Position numbers and translations under genes: made by a program. Below are positions 24,361-33,014 of a stretch of 64,000 nucleotides of DNA, one piece after another. Each line of letters begins with the position of its first letter. The stretch's first letter is position 1. The notes below the pieces were generated by a model. It was not told where the DNA came from. It searched no databases and saw nothing but the letters and a program-made list of their open reading frames with translations. This stretch comes from Pseudomonas marginalis (GTDB lineage Bacteria > Pseudomonadota > Gammaproteobacteria > Pseudomonadales > Pseudomonadaceae). The stretch is from positions 4,477,501 through 4,541,500 of the forward strand of contig NZ_FNSU01000003.1 in the NCBI RefSeq assembly GCF_900105325.1. The letters are read 5' to 3'.

Positions 24361-25113
24361 ATGTCTGATCAAGATCAAGACAACCCCCGGCGTGACTTTC
24401 TACGCAAATCCTTGACCTTGATCCCGGTGGTCACGGTTGCCAGCACCGGCCTTGGCGGTTCGATGCTGATGGCGACGCCTGCGCCGGTCGAGGCTGCGCC
24501 AGCCAAGCCTGCGGCCAGCGAAAAAGCCTACGAGCCAAGCTATTTCACTGCCGAGGAATGGGCGTTTATCAACGCTGCCGTCGAGCGTCTGATCCCGGCC
24601 GATGCCCAAGGCCCCGGCGCCCTGGAAGCTGGCGCGCCGGAGTACATCGACCGGCAGATGAACACGCCTTACGCCAGCGGTGCCCTGTGGTTCATGCAAG
24701 GCCCGTTTAATGCCGATGCGCCACCGGAGATGGGCTGGCAGAGCAAGTTGGTGCCCAAGGACATCTATCGCCTGGGTATTGCCGCGACGGATGCCTGGTC
24801 GAAGGCGTTCAACGGCAAAGTTTTTGCTGCGCAAGACAGCGCTACCCGAGACGATATGTTGCGGCGCCTGGAGGCGGGCGGCAGTGAGGTTACGGCACAT
24901 TTTGACGCGGTGCCGCCGAAGATGTTCTTCAACCTGCTGCTGCAAAACACCAAGGAAGGCTTCTTCTGCGACCCGATCCATGGTGGCAACAAAGGCATGG
25001 TCGGCTGGACCATGATTGGCTTCCCCGGCGCCCGCGCCGATTTCATGGACTGGGTGGAACGCAACGAGCAGTACCCCTTCCCGGCAGTATCCATCCGCGG
25101 CGAGAGGGCATAA
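24361..25113 (+). CDS. Gluconate 2-dehydrogenase small (gamma) subunit
   Basis: A 250-residue Tat-exported subunit of the membrane-bound flavin gluconate dehydrogenase, which oxidises D-gluconate to 2-ketogluconate in the periplasm. The twin-arginine motif RRDFLRKS lies at residues 10-17, followed by a hydrophobic stretch and a processing site near APVEAAPA. The rest matches the gluconate 2-dehydrogenase subunit 3 family (AEEWAFINAAVERLIPAD). It provides the export signal for the GMC subunit, which has none. First of three tightly spaced genes; the next start is two bases beyond its stop. Confidence 0.92.
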   Translation: MSDQDQDNPRRDFLRKSLTLIPVVTVASTGLGGSMLMATPAPVEAAPAKPAASEKAYEPSYFTAEEWAFINAAVERLIPADAQGPGALEAGAPEYIDRQMNTPYASGALWFMQGPFNADAPPEMGWQSKLVPKDIYRLGIAATDAWSKAFNGKVFAAQDSATRDDMLRRLEAGGSEVTAHFDAVPPKMFFNLLLQNTKEGFFCDPIHGGNKGMVGWTMIGFPGARADFMDWVERNEQYPFPAVSIRGERA

Positions 25114-25115
25114 AC

Positions 25116-26900
25116 GTGGCGATCATCATGAAGAAAGTGGATGCGGTGATTGTCGGCTTCGGCTGGACCGGCGCGATCATGGCCAAGGAGCTGACGGAAG
25201 CCGGGCTGAACGTGGTAGCGCTGGAGCGCGGCCCGATGCAGGACACTTACCCGGACGGCAACTATCCCCAGGTCATCGACGAACTGACCTACAGCGTGCG
25301 TAAAAAACTCTTCCAGGACATCTCCAAGGAGACGGTGACGATTCGCCATAGCGTGAATGACGTTGCCTTGCCTAACCGTCAGCTCGGCGCGTTTTTGCCG
25401 GGTAACGGCGTGGGCGGTGCGGGCTTGCACTGGTCGGGCGTGCATTTCCGTGTCGATCCGATTGAACTGCGCATGCGCAGCCATTACGAGGAACGCTACG
25501 GCAAGCATTTCATTCCCAAGGACATGACCATCCAGGACTTCGGCGTGAGCTACGAAGAGCTGGAGCCGTTTTTCGACTATGCGGAAAAAGTCTTCGGCAC
25601 CTCAGGCCAGGCCTGGACCGTGAAAGGCCAGGTGGTGGGCGAAGGTCGTGGCGGCAACCCCTATGCGCCGGACCGTTCCAACCCGTTTCCGTTGGAAGCG
25701 CAAAAGAACACAGTCTCCGCACAGCTGTTTCAGAAAGCCGCCGCCAGCGTCGGGTACAAGCCCTACAACCTGCCGTCAGCCAATACCTCGGGACCTTACA
25801 CCAACCCCTACGGCGCGCAGATGGGCCCGTGCAACTTCTGCGGTTTTTGCAGCGGCTACGTGTGCTACATGTACTCCAAGGCCTCGCCGAACGTGAACAT
25901 CCTGCCGGCGCTGCGCCAGGTGCCGAATTTCGAGCTGCGGCCCAACTCCCACGTGCTCAAGGTCAATCTGGACAGCACCAAGAGCAAGGCCACCGGCGTG
26001 ACCTACATCGACGCCCAGGGCCGAGAGTGCGAACAACCGGCAGACCTGGTGATCCTCGGCGCGTTCCAGTTCCACAACGTGCGGCTGATGCTGCTGTCGG
26101 GCATCGGCAAGCCTTACGACCCGATGACCAATGAGGGTGTGGTGGGCAGGAACTTTGCCTACCAGAACATGGCCACCATCAAGGCGTTCTTCGACAAGGA
26201 CACCCATACCAACAACTTTATCGGTGCCGGCGGCAATGGCGTGGCCATCGATGACTTCAACGCCGACAACTTCGATCACGGGCCCCATGGCTTTGTGGGC
26301 GGTTCGCCGATGTGGGTCAACCAGGCCGGCAGCCGGCCGATTGCCGGTACGTCCAACCCGCCCGGCACTCCGGCCTGGGGCAGTGCCTGGAAGCGCGCCA
26401 CCGCCGATTACTACACCCACCAGGTGTCGATGGATGCTCACGGTGCCCATCAATCCTACCGGGGTAACTACCTGGATCTGGACCCTGTCTACCGTGATGC
26501 CTACGGCCTGCCGTTGCTGCGCATGACGTTCGACTGGCAGGAAAACGACATCAAGATGAACCGCTTCATGGTTGAGAAAATGGGCAAGGTCGCCGAAGCG
26601 ATGAACCCCAAGGCGATAGCCGTGCTGGGCAAAAAAGTCGGTGAGCACTTCAACACCGCGTCCTACCAGACCACCCACCTCAACGGTGGCGCGATCATGG
26701 GGACCGACCCGAAGACCAGTGCGCTGAACCGCTACTTGCAGTGCTGGGATGTGCACAACGTGTTTGTCCCCGGCGCATCCGCTTTCCCACAGGGCTTGGG
26801 CTACAACCCTACCGGCCTGGTGGCGGCATTGACTTACTGGTCGGCCCGGGCGATCCGCGAGCAGTACCTGAAAAACCCCGGCCCGCTGGTTCAGGCATAA
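25116..26900 (+). CDS. Gluconate 2-dehydrogenase large (FAD) subunit
   Basis: A 594-residue GMC-type flavoprotein, the catalytic subunit. The Rossmann FAD motif VIVGFGWTGAIMAKEL is near residues 11-26. A Cys-rich segment MGPCNFCGFCSGYVCYMY lies around residues 235-255 and could hold an Fe-S cluster, as reported for related fructose dehydrogenases. The C-terminal GMC signature is HLNGGAIMGTDP and LGYNPTGLVAALTYW. No signal peptide is present. The GTG at 25116 was chosen because GAGAGGG lies at the right distance; the ATG at 25128 is the alternative. It sits between the Tat subunit and the cytochrome c subunit. Confidence 0.93.
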   Translation: MAIIMKKVDAVIVGFGWTGAIMAKELTEAGLNVVALERGPMQDTYPDGNYPQVIDELTYSVRKKLFQDISKETVTIRHSVNDVALPNRQLGAFLPGNGVGGAGLHWSGVHFRVDPIELRMRSHYEERYGKHFIPKDMTIQDFGVSYEELEPFFDYAEKVFGTSGQAWTVKGQVVGEGRGGNPYAPDRSNPFPLEAQKNTVSAQLFQKAAASVGYKPYNLPSANTSGPYTNPYGAQMGPCNFCGFCSGYVCYMYSKASPNVNILPALRQVPNFELRPNSHVLKVNLDSTKSKATGVTYIDAQGRECEQPADLVILGAFQFHNVRLMLLSGIGKPYDPMTNEGVVGRNFAYQNMATIKAFFDKDTHTNNFIGAGGNGVAIDDFNADNFDHGPHGFVGGSPMWVNQAGSRPIAGTSNPPGTPAWGSAWKRATADYYTHQVSMDAHGAHQSYRGNYLDLDPVYRDAYGLPLLRMTFDWQENDIKMNRFMVEKMGKVAEAMNPKAIAVLGKKVGEHFNTASYQTTHLNGGAIMGTDPKTSALNRYLQCWDVHNVFVPGASAFPQGLGYNPTGLVAALTYWSARAIREQYLKNPGPLVQA

Positions 26901-26912
26901 GGAGCGATGACC

Positions 26913-28211
26913 ATGAAAGCATTTGTTATCGCGACGTTTGCCCTGCTCAGCAGCTGCTCGATCAGTGCCGCCGAAACCGACCTGATCAAGCAGGGCGAAT
27001 ACCTGGCCCGCGCCGGCGACTGCGTGGCCTGCCACACCGCCAAGGGCGGCAAACCGTTCGCCGGTGGCCTGCCGATGGAAACCCCCATCGGTGTGATCTA
27101 TTCCACCAACATCACCCCGGACAAGACCGGCCTGGGCGACTACAGCTTCGAGGACTTCGACAAGGCCGTGCGTCACGGTGTCGCCAAGAGTGGTAGTACG
27201 CTTTACCCGGCGATGCCCTACCCGTCCTATGCGCGTGTCAGCGAAAGCGATATGCAGGCGTTGTATGCGTACTTCATGAAGGGCGTGGAACCGGTCGCCC
27301 AGGTGAACAAGGACAGCGACATTCCGTGGCCGTTGAGCATGCGTTGGCCGCTGGCGGCGTGGCGCTGGATGTTTGCCCCTGAGGTGGTGGATAAGCCTGT
27401 CGTGGCCGACGCAGACCCGGTGATCAGCCGTGGCGCCTACCTGGTGGAAGGCCTTGGCCACTGTGGCGCGTGCCATACACCACGCGCCCTGACCATGCAG
27501 GAAAAAGCCCTGAGCGCGACTGACGGCAAGGCCTTCCTGTCCGGCAGCGCGCCACTGGAAGGCTGGATCGCCAAGAGCCTGCGCGGTGACCACAAGGACG
27601 GCCTCGGCAGTTGGAGCGAGGCGCAGCTGGTGCAATTCCTCAAGACCGGTCGCAGTGATCGCAGCGCGGTATTTGGTGGTATGAGCGACGTGGTCGTGCA
27701 TAGCATGCAGTACATGTCCCAGGACGACCTGACCGCTATCGCCCGTTACCTCAAGAGCCTGCCGGCGGTGGACCCGCAGGACCAGCCGCACCAGTATGAC
27801 AAGCAGGTGGCCGAGGCGCTGTGGAAGGGCGATGACAGCAAGCCCGGCGCCTCGGTGTACATCGACAACTGCGCGGCCTGCCACCGTACCGATGGCCATG
27901 GTTACACGCGGGTGTTCCCGGCGTTGGCGGGCAACCCGGTGGTGCAGACTGCGGACGCCACGTCGTTGATCAACATCGTGTTGAACGGCGGCACGTTGCC
28001 GGCCACTCACACGGCGCCGTCGACCTTTACCATGCCGGCGTTCGCCTGGCGCCTGTCGGACCAGGAAGTGGCGGATGTGGTCAGTTTCATCCGTGGCAGT
28101 TGGGGTAACCAGGGGGCCGCAGTGAAAGCCAGTGACGTGGCCGACCTGCGCAAGAACGACATGCGCACCACCTCGGGCGATGACCTGGGGCAGGTCACAC
28201 AAAAGCACTGA
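26913..28211 (+). CDS. Gluconate 2-dehydrogenase cytochrome c subunit
   Basis: A 432-residue triheme c-type cytochrome that passes electrons from the flavin subunit to ubiquinone in the inner membrane. The signal peptide ends about residue 20 (SISAAET). Heme motifs CVACH (near residue 36), CGACH (near 184) and CAACH (near 320) are visible. The C-terminus has no clear transmembrane anchor. Start choice: AAGGAG lies eight bases before the ATG at 26913 but only two before the ATG at 26907, so 26913 is preferred. Last gene of the three-gene operon; a large palindrome follows 28 bases after the stop. Confidence 0.93.
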   Translation: MKAFVIATFALLSSCSISAAETDLIKQGEYLARAGDCVACHTAKGGKPFAGGLPMETPIGVIYSTNITPDKTGLGDYSFEDFDKAVRHGVAKSGSTLYPAMPYPSYARVSESDMQALYAYFMKGVEPVAQVNKDSDIPWPLSMRWPLAAWRWMFAPEVVDKPVVADADPVISRGAYLVEGLGHCGACHTPRALTMQEKALSATDGKAFLSGSAPLEGWIAKSLRGDHKDGLGSWSEAQLVQFLKTGRSDRSAVFGGMSDVVVHSMQYMSQDDLTAIARYLKSLPAVDPQDQPHQYDKQVAEALWKGDDSKPGASVYIDNCAACHRTDGHGYTRVFPALAGNPVVQTADATSLINIVLNGGTLPATHTAPSTFTMPAFAWRLSDQEVADVVSFIRGSWGNQGAAVKASDVADLRKNDMRTTSGDDLGQVTQKH

Positions 28212-28239
28212 CCGCCAGACGGCACTGGTCAGGAACCTC

Positions 28240-28277
28240 GCGCCTCGATACTGTATATAAAAACAGTATCGAGGCGC
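28240..28277. promoter_or_regulatory. LexA (SOS) box within a 14-bp-arm palindrome
   Basis: CTGTATATAAAAACAG at 28251-28266 matches the LexA operator CTG-N10-CAG, with flanking TA on each side. The dyad extends further: GCGCCTCGATACTG (28240-28253) pairs with CAGTATCGAGGCGC (28264-28277). The right arm contains GAGG, the ribosome-binding site of the radical-SAM gene whose ATG is at 28282. The same hairpin could also slow or stop transcription arriving from the gluconate dehydrogenase operon. Confidence 0.88.
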
Positions 28278-28281
28278 TTTC

Positions 28282-29340
28282 ATGTCTACTCCGCTGCCGC
28301 CCCGTGGTCGGGGCACGGCCACCAACCTGCATAACCGCTTTGCGCCCACCGTCAGCGTGGCGGAGGACGACGGCTGGTACCAGGAAGTGCCGCCGACCCA
28401 GGGCACCGAAGTGCGCATCGAAACGGCCAAGACCATCATCACCCGCAACAACTCTCCGGACCTGCCGTTCGACCGCTCCATCAATCCCTATCGTGGCTGC
28501 GAACATGGCTGCATTTACTGTTATGCACGGCCCAGTCATGCCTATTGGGACATGTCACCGGGGCTGGATTTCGAAACCAGGCTGATCGCCAAGAGCAATG
28601 CGGCCGACGTGCTGGAACAGCAGTTGTCGAAGCCGGGCTATGTGTGTGCGCCGATCAACCTGGGTTCCAACACCGACCCGTACCAGCCTATCGAGCGTGA
28701 GTACAGGATCACCCGGCAAACCCTCGAAGTGCTGCTGCGCTATCGGCACCCGGTCACCATCATCACCAAGGGCTCGTTGATCCTGCGTGACCTGGACCTG
28801 CTGGCGGAGCTGGCCAGGCAACGCCTTGTGGCGGTGATGATCAGTCTCACCAGCCTGGATGATGAGCTCAAGCGCATCCTGGAGCCGCGCACCGCCGCGC
28901 CCAAGGCACGGTTGCGGGCCATACGGGTGATGCGCGAGGCGGGCATCCCGGTGGGCGTGCTGTGCTCGCCGATGATCCCGATGATCAACGACAGCGAGTT
29001 GGAAAGCCTGCTTACCGAAGCCCATGCCGCCGGTGCGCAGAGTGCGGCGTACATGATGTTGCGCCTGCCGCTGGAGGTGGCGCCGCTGTTCGAGGAGTGG
29101 CTGGCGGCGCATTACCCGCAGCGTGCGGCCCATGTGATGAGCCTGGTGCGCCAGGTGCGCGGTGGTGAGGTCTACGACAGCCGGTTCGGTGTCCGCATGC
29201 GGGGCGAGGGGCCGTTTGCCGACCTGCTGGCCCAGCGCTTCAGCAAGGCGATCAAACGCCTGGGGCTCGATCGCAGAGAAGGCTTCAATCTGGATTGCAC
29301 GGCGTTCTGTCCACCGGGCAGACAGATGGCATTGTTGTAG
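28282..29340 (+). CDS. PA0069-family radical SAM protein (spore-photoproduct-lyase-like)
   Basis: A 352-residue radical SAM protein. The cluster motif GCEHGCIYCYARPSH (about residues 73-87) supplies the CxxxCxxC cysteines that bind the 4Fe-4S cluster and SAM. The barrel runs to about residue 290, ending in a second conserved cysteine region DCTAFCPPGRQ. It belongs to the Rv2578c/PA0069 group, distantly related to DNA-repair spore photoproduct lyase. A clear LexA box overlaps its promoter; I recall PA0069 as a member of the P. aeruginosa SOS regulon. A DNA-damage role is therefore likely, but the reaction is unknown. Confidence 0.92.
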   Translation: MSTPLPPRGRGTATNLHNRFAPTVSVAEDDGWYQEVPPTQGTEVRIETAKTIITRNNSPDLPFDRSINPYRGCEHGCIYCYARPSHAYWDMSPGLDFETRLIAKSNAADVLEQQLSKPGYVCAPINLGSNTDPYQPIEREYRITRQTLEVLLRYRHPVTIITKGSLILRDLDLLAELARQRLVAVMISLTSLDDELKRILEPRTAAPKARLRAIRVMREAGIPVGVLCSPMIPMINDSELESLLTEAHAAGAQSAAYMMLRLPLEVAPLFEEWLAAHYPQRAAHVMSLVRQVRGGEVYDSRFGVRMRGEGPFADLLAQRFSKAIKRLGLDRREGFNLDCTAFCPPGRQMALL

Positions 29341-29566
29341 ACTGAAAAGGCAGAATGCACCGTTCCTGTAGGAATAGTCGCGTTTTGACATCACTGAAAC
29401 CCGCGATCTAGAGCGGTTCATTCAGTTTGAGTTAAGTTTCGGTGGTTACCTTGTTCAGCGAGTGACTGATGAGTCGGCAGTCTGGTTGGTGGCTTTTACA
29501 ACTATTTCACTGGCCTGGCGTCGAACTGACCTGAAAACTCCCCTGCATTAATCAAGAGGATGAATC

Positions 29567-30298
29567 ATGAGTGACAAGGATAAACAGCCGTTGGCTGCGT
29601 CGGCTTCAGCCCCTCAGGTGGCAGAGTCTGCCGATGCAGCGCTAAAACACATCGTTGACGGCTTTTTGCATTTCCATCACGACGTCTTCCCTCAGCAGGA
29701 AGAACTCTTCAAGAAACTCGCCACGGCCCAGAGCCCGCGGGCGATGTTCATTACCTGCGCCGACTCGCGCATCGTGCCTGAGCTGATTACCCAAAGCTCT
29801 CCCGGCGACCTGTTCGTGACCCGCAACGTCGGTAACGTCGTGCCGCCTTATGGGCAGATGAACGGCGGTGTTTCCACTGCCATCGAGTACGCAGTACTGG
29901 CCCTGGGCGTGCAGCACATCATCGTGTGCGGGCACTCCGATTGTGGCGCCATGCGCGCGGTCCTCAACCCCGCCAGCCTGGAGAAGATGCCAACGGTAAG
30001 GGCCTGGCTGCGGCACGCCGAAGTCGCCAAGTCCATGGTCGAGGACAATTGCGACTGTGCCAACGAAGGCGAGAGCATGAAAGTGCTCACCGAAGAAAAC
30101 GTCATCGCCCAACTGCAGCATTTGCGCACCCATCCTTCGGTGGCGTCGCGCATGGCCAACGGTCAGCTGTTTATTCACGGCTGGATCTACAACATCGAGA
30201 CCAGTGAAATTCGAGCCTACGATGCTGATCAGTCGGCATTCCGACCGTTAAGCGGCGAAGGGCCGATTCCTTCCGCGACGCCTAAAGCGCGCTTCTAA
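29567..30298 (+). CDS. Beta-carbonic anhydrase
   Basis: Interconverts CO2 and bicarbonate. The 243-residue protein has the zinc ligands Cys64 (CADSR, with the Asp66-Arg68 dyad), His123 and Cys126 (GHSDCGAM), and the segment TRNVGNVVPP. A 25-residue Ala/Ser-rich N-terminal extension lacks the features of a signal peptide, so it is taken as cytoplasmic. AAGAGGATGAATC precedes the ATG. It stands 84 bases before a SulP transporter on the same strand, a pairing seen in many bacteria in which the anhydrase works with an anion (bicarbonate or sulfate) carrier. The counterpart in P. aeruginosa is PA0102 (psCA1), from memory. Confidence 0.95.
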   Translation: MSDKDKQPLAASASAPQVAESADAALKHIVDGFLHFHHDVFPQQEELFKKLATAQSPRAMFITCADSRIVPELITQSSPGDLFVTRNVGNVVPPYGQMNGGVSTAIEYAVLALGVQHIIVCGHSDCGAMRAVLNPASLEKMPTVRAWLRHAEVAKSMVEDNCDCANEGESMKVLTEENVIAQLQHLRTHPSVASRMANGQLFIHGWIYNIETSEIRAYDADQSAFRPLSGEGPIPSATPKARF

Positions 30299-30382
30299 AC
30301 ACTTCCCTGCCGGGTAAAGCGGTGGCTGCCATGGATGCAGCCAGGCTTTGCCGCGCCCGGCGAATACCTCGGGAGAGCCATC

Positions 30383-31930
30383 ATGCGTGCTGCTCAATTG
30401 AAAGCTGTATTGCCACGGGAGCTGCTCGCCTCCGTGGTTGTGTTTCTGGTCGCCCTGCCCCTGTGCATGGGGATCGCCATCGCGTCCGGCATGCCGCCGG
30501 CCAAGGGCCTGATCACCGGGATTATCGGTGGCCTGGTGGTGGGCTGGTTGGCGGGCTCGCCGCTGCAGGTCAGCGGCCCGGCGGCGGGGCTGGCGGTATT
30601 GGTGTTCGAGCTGGTGCGCCAGCATGGGATGCTGATGCTCGGGCCGATCCTGCTGCTGGCCGGCTTCCTGCAACTGGTGGCCGGGCGCCTGCGCCTGGGT
30701 TGCTGGTTCCGCGTCACGGCGCCGGCGGTGGTGTACGGTATGCTGGCGGGGATCGGTGTATTGATTGTGCTATCGCAGATCCATGTGATGCTCGACGGTG
30801 CGCCCAAGCCCTCCGGGCTGGATAACCTGGCGGGCTTCCCCGCCGCGCTGGTGCAGGCGATTCCTACCTTGGGCGGCGGACTGGGTTGGCAGGCCGGATT
30901 GCTCGGTTTGTCGACGATGCTGGTGATGTACCTGTGGGATAAATTCCGTCCGCAAACCCTGCGTTTCGTGCCCGGAGCCCTGTTGGGCGTGGGCCTGGCA
31001 ACGGTGACCAGCCTGGTGCTGGCGCTGCAGGTCAAGCGTGTGGAAGTCCCGGAGAACCTCGCCGACGCCATCGATTGGCTGCGTCCCAGCGACCTGTTGA
31101 ACCTGGCTGACCCTCAGTTGTTGATCGCTGCGTTTGCGGTGGCGTTTATCGCCAGTGCCGAAACCTTGCTCTCTGCGGCAGCGGTCGACCGCATGCACAG
31201 CGGCCAGCGTTCCGATTTCGATAAGGAATTGTCCGCCCAAGGCGTGGGCAACATGTTGTGCGGCCTGGTGGGTGCCCTGCCGATGACCGGTGTGATCGTG
31301 CGCAGCTCGGCCAACGTGCAGGCCGGTGCCACCACGCGGTTGTCAGCCATGTTCCATGGCGTATGGCTGTTGGGGTTCGTACTGTTGCTGTCGAGCGTGC
31401 TGCAAAGCATTCCTGTGGCAAGCCTGGCGGGTGTGTTGGTGTACACCGGGATCAAGCTGGTGGACATCAAGGCCTTCAAGGCCCTCGGTCGTTATGGGCG
31501 TATGCCGATGTTTACCTACGCGGCCACGGCGTTGGCGATCATTTTCACCGACCTGCTGACCGGTGTGCTGGTGGGCTTCGGGCTCACACTGGTCAAGCTG
31601 GCGCTCAAGGCCTCGCGCCTGAAAGTCAGTCTGATCGACCTGCCCCCGGAGGGGGAAATGGAGCTGCGTTTGACCGGTGCGGCGACTTTCCTGAAAGTGC
31701 CGGCGTTGACCCGGGTGCTGGCGACGGTGCCTCCGGGCACGACTGTGCACGTACCGCTGAGTAACCTGAGTTATATCGACCATTCCTGCCTGGAGTTGCT
31801 GGAGGAATGGGACCGGGCGAATGCGGCCAAGGGCTCGAGGCTGGTGATCGAGGCGCGTGGGTTGAAGCGCAGGCTCGAAGGCCGGGTCAGGATGACGACA
31901 GGGATCGGCTCGGCGCCCTCAGTCGGCTGA
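30383..31930 (+). CDS. SulP-family inorganic anion transporter
   Basis: A 515-residue inner-membrane transporter of the SLC26/SulP family. About ten to twelve hydrophobic segments run from residue 13 to about 400 (start LLASVVVFLVALPLCMGIAIASG), followed by a C-terminal STAS domain (about residues 420-505, ending near LSNLSYIDHSCLELLEEW). The start at 30383 has GGGAGAGCC upstream; an in-frame ATG at 30335 is less likely. Family members carry sulfate or bicarbonate; the beta-carbonic anhydrase directly upstream favours bicarbonate, by inference. Confidence 0.9.
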   Translation: MRAAQLKAVLPRELLASVVVFLVALPLCMGIAIASGMPPAKGLITGIIGGLVVGWLAGSPLQVSGPAAGLAVLVFELVRQHGMLMLGPILLLAGFLQLVAGRLRLGCWFRVTAPAVVYGMLAGIGVLIVLSQIHVMLDGAPKPSGLDNLAGFPAALVQAIPTLGGGLGWQAGLLGLSTMLVMYLWDKFRPQTLRFVPGALLGVGLATVTSLVLALQVKRVEVPENLADAIDWLRPSDLLNLADPQLLIAAFAVAFIASAETLLSAAAVDRMHSGQRSDFDKELSAQGVGNMLCGLVGALPMTGVIVRSSANVQAGATTRLSAMFHGVWLLGFVLLLSSVLQSIPVASLAGVLVYTGIKLVDIKAFKALGRYGRMPMFTYAATALAIIFTDLLTGVLVGFGLTLVKLALKASRLKVSLIDLPPEGEMELRLTGAATFLKVPALTRVLATVPPGTTVHVPLSNLSYIDHSCLELLEEWDRANAAKGSRLVIEARGLKRRLEGRVRMTTGIGSAPSVG

Positions 31931-31945
31931 CGGAACCGGATCAAC

Positions 31946-31975
31946 ATGTGGGAGGGGTGTAGTCCCCTCCCACAT
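31946..31975. repeat. Intact REP palindrome of the GTGTAG-loop variant
   Basis: ATGTGGGAGGGG and CCCCTCCCACAT form a perfect 12-pair stem with loop TGTAGT, 15 bases after the SulP stop. It is the undisturbed equivalent of the REP interrupted at 16404-17713 and probably also acts as an mRNA 3' hairpin between two convergent genes. Confidence 0.88.
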
Positions 31976-31998
31976 TCGTTCTGTGTCGAATTCAGGAT

Positions 31999-32646
31999 TT
32001 AAGCCGGCTGGTCCAACGCCAACTCAACCCCCAGCTGGCGGGACAGGCATGGCCAGCGCTTCCACGCGGCTTCCGTTGCCGGGCTTTTCAGCTGTTCGCG
32101 ATACGCTTCGACAGACTCCAGTGCAAAGCTGTCTTCGTTGAGCATTTCATCCACCGCATGATGAACGGCTTCATCCAGCTGGTTGGCGAATGCTTCGCCG
32201 ATCAACTGATGGGCAATCACGTTGGCCACGGTGGTATCTGCTGGAATCAGTGGCCGGCCAAAGTGTTTGATATACAAATCGTTGACCTCTTCCACCAGGC
32301 GATGGGCCAGGTAAGCCTCGTCCAGCAGACCGTCGAGCCCTTCATGGCCGGCCAGGATCGCGGGGGGCTGCAGGAAGAAATGCTCGGCGATTTTCAGCAC
32401 TGGCTTGATCTGGCTTTCGATGCCGGCCTCGCGGGCCACGTCGTTGGCGGCGTCCAGCAGGTCCGGCACGAGATCGATGTAGGCCGTGACGAAACGGGTC
32501 ATGACAATGTTGCGATCGCCATCAGCCAGGGAAATGGCCGAATGCAGGTGCGGCAATTGCTCTTCCAGCTGCTTGGCCAACTGGCCAGTGCTGGATTCGT
32601 GTTGATGGGCACGGGAAATCTGCTCGCGCAATGCGGCGGTGTTCAT
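31999..32646 (-). CDS. Conserved hypothetical protein (cox-adjacent)
   Basis: A 215-residue cytosolic protein, mostly helical and acidic, with no signal peptide or membrane segment and no motif I recognise. Characteristic stretches are NTAALREQISRAHQHESSTG at the N-terminus, DLLDAANDVAREAGI near residue 75, and FFLQPPAILAGHEGL near residue 104. A gene in the same position, between the SulP transporter and coxB, exists in P. aeruginosa (PA0104, from memory), so it is a conserved neighbour. The ATG at 32646 is preceded by TGGAG. It is divergent from the cox operon. Confidence 0.78.
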   Translation of the reverse strand: MNTAALREQISRAHQHESSTGQLAKQLEEQLPHLHSAISLADGDRNIVMTRFVTAYIDLVPDLLDAANDVAREAGIESQIKPVLKIAEHFFLQPPAILAGHEGLDGLLDEAYLAHRLVEEVNDLYIKHFGRPLIPADTTVANVIAHQLIGEAFANQLDEAVHHAVDEMLNEDSFALESVEAYREQLKSPATEAAWKRWPCLSRQLGVELALDQPA

Positions 32647-33014
32647 GAAGGCTCCAGTGAAGCAGGCGTAGGAATAGGGACAGCATAAGGTAGCTCGTTT
32701 ATACGAGCGCCTAAGACGCATTTGTCATAATTATTTCATGGTTATGCACAGGCGTTATATCGAATTGCCATCGTTGGTCGGATAAACGATTCCGCACCCC
32801 GGTTTTATTAGGCCTGGCCACTCATTTTTGCTCATTTGCCCCTACACATTGCGGGGTTGCAGAGCGTGTCTATACTCGGGTTTGTACGCGATTAGCTGAT
32901 GACGCCAGACTGCATAAGCAGGTAAGGCTAAGCGGTTGTAAGCAGTATGGAAGCCGCTCCCTTCGACGCAGGTGCAAACCGGCGGGATAACAAGAACGAT
33001 AAGGGGAACCCGCA
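32647..33014 (+). promoter_or_regulatory. Non-coding 368-bp region before coxB, with an RpoS-like -10
   Basis: No gene is seen here. At 32870-32876 stands CTATACT, the exact extended -10 of RpoS-dependent promoters, about 140 bases before the coxB ATG and without a good -35, which is normal for RpoS promoters. The cox cluster of P. aeruginosa is known to depend on RpoS. The long leader after it shows no strong hairpin that I can make out. Confidence 0.6.

Noticed and set aside
25776..28484. Open frame of about 900 codons on the minus strand
   Set aside because: It lies opposite the gluconate dehydrogenase subunits and the start of the radical-SAM gene. Composition is typical of an antisense frame and there is no start-site support.
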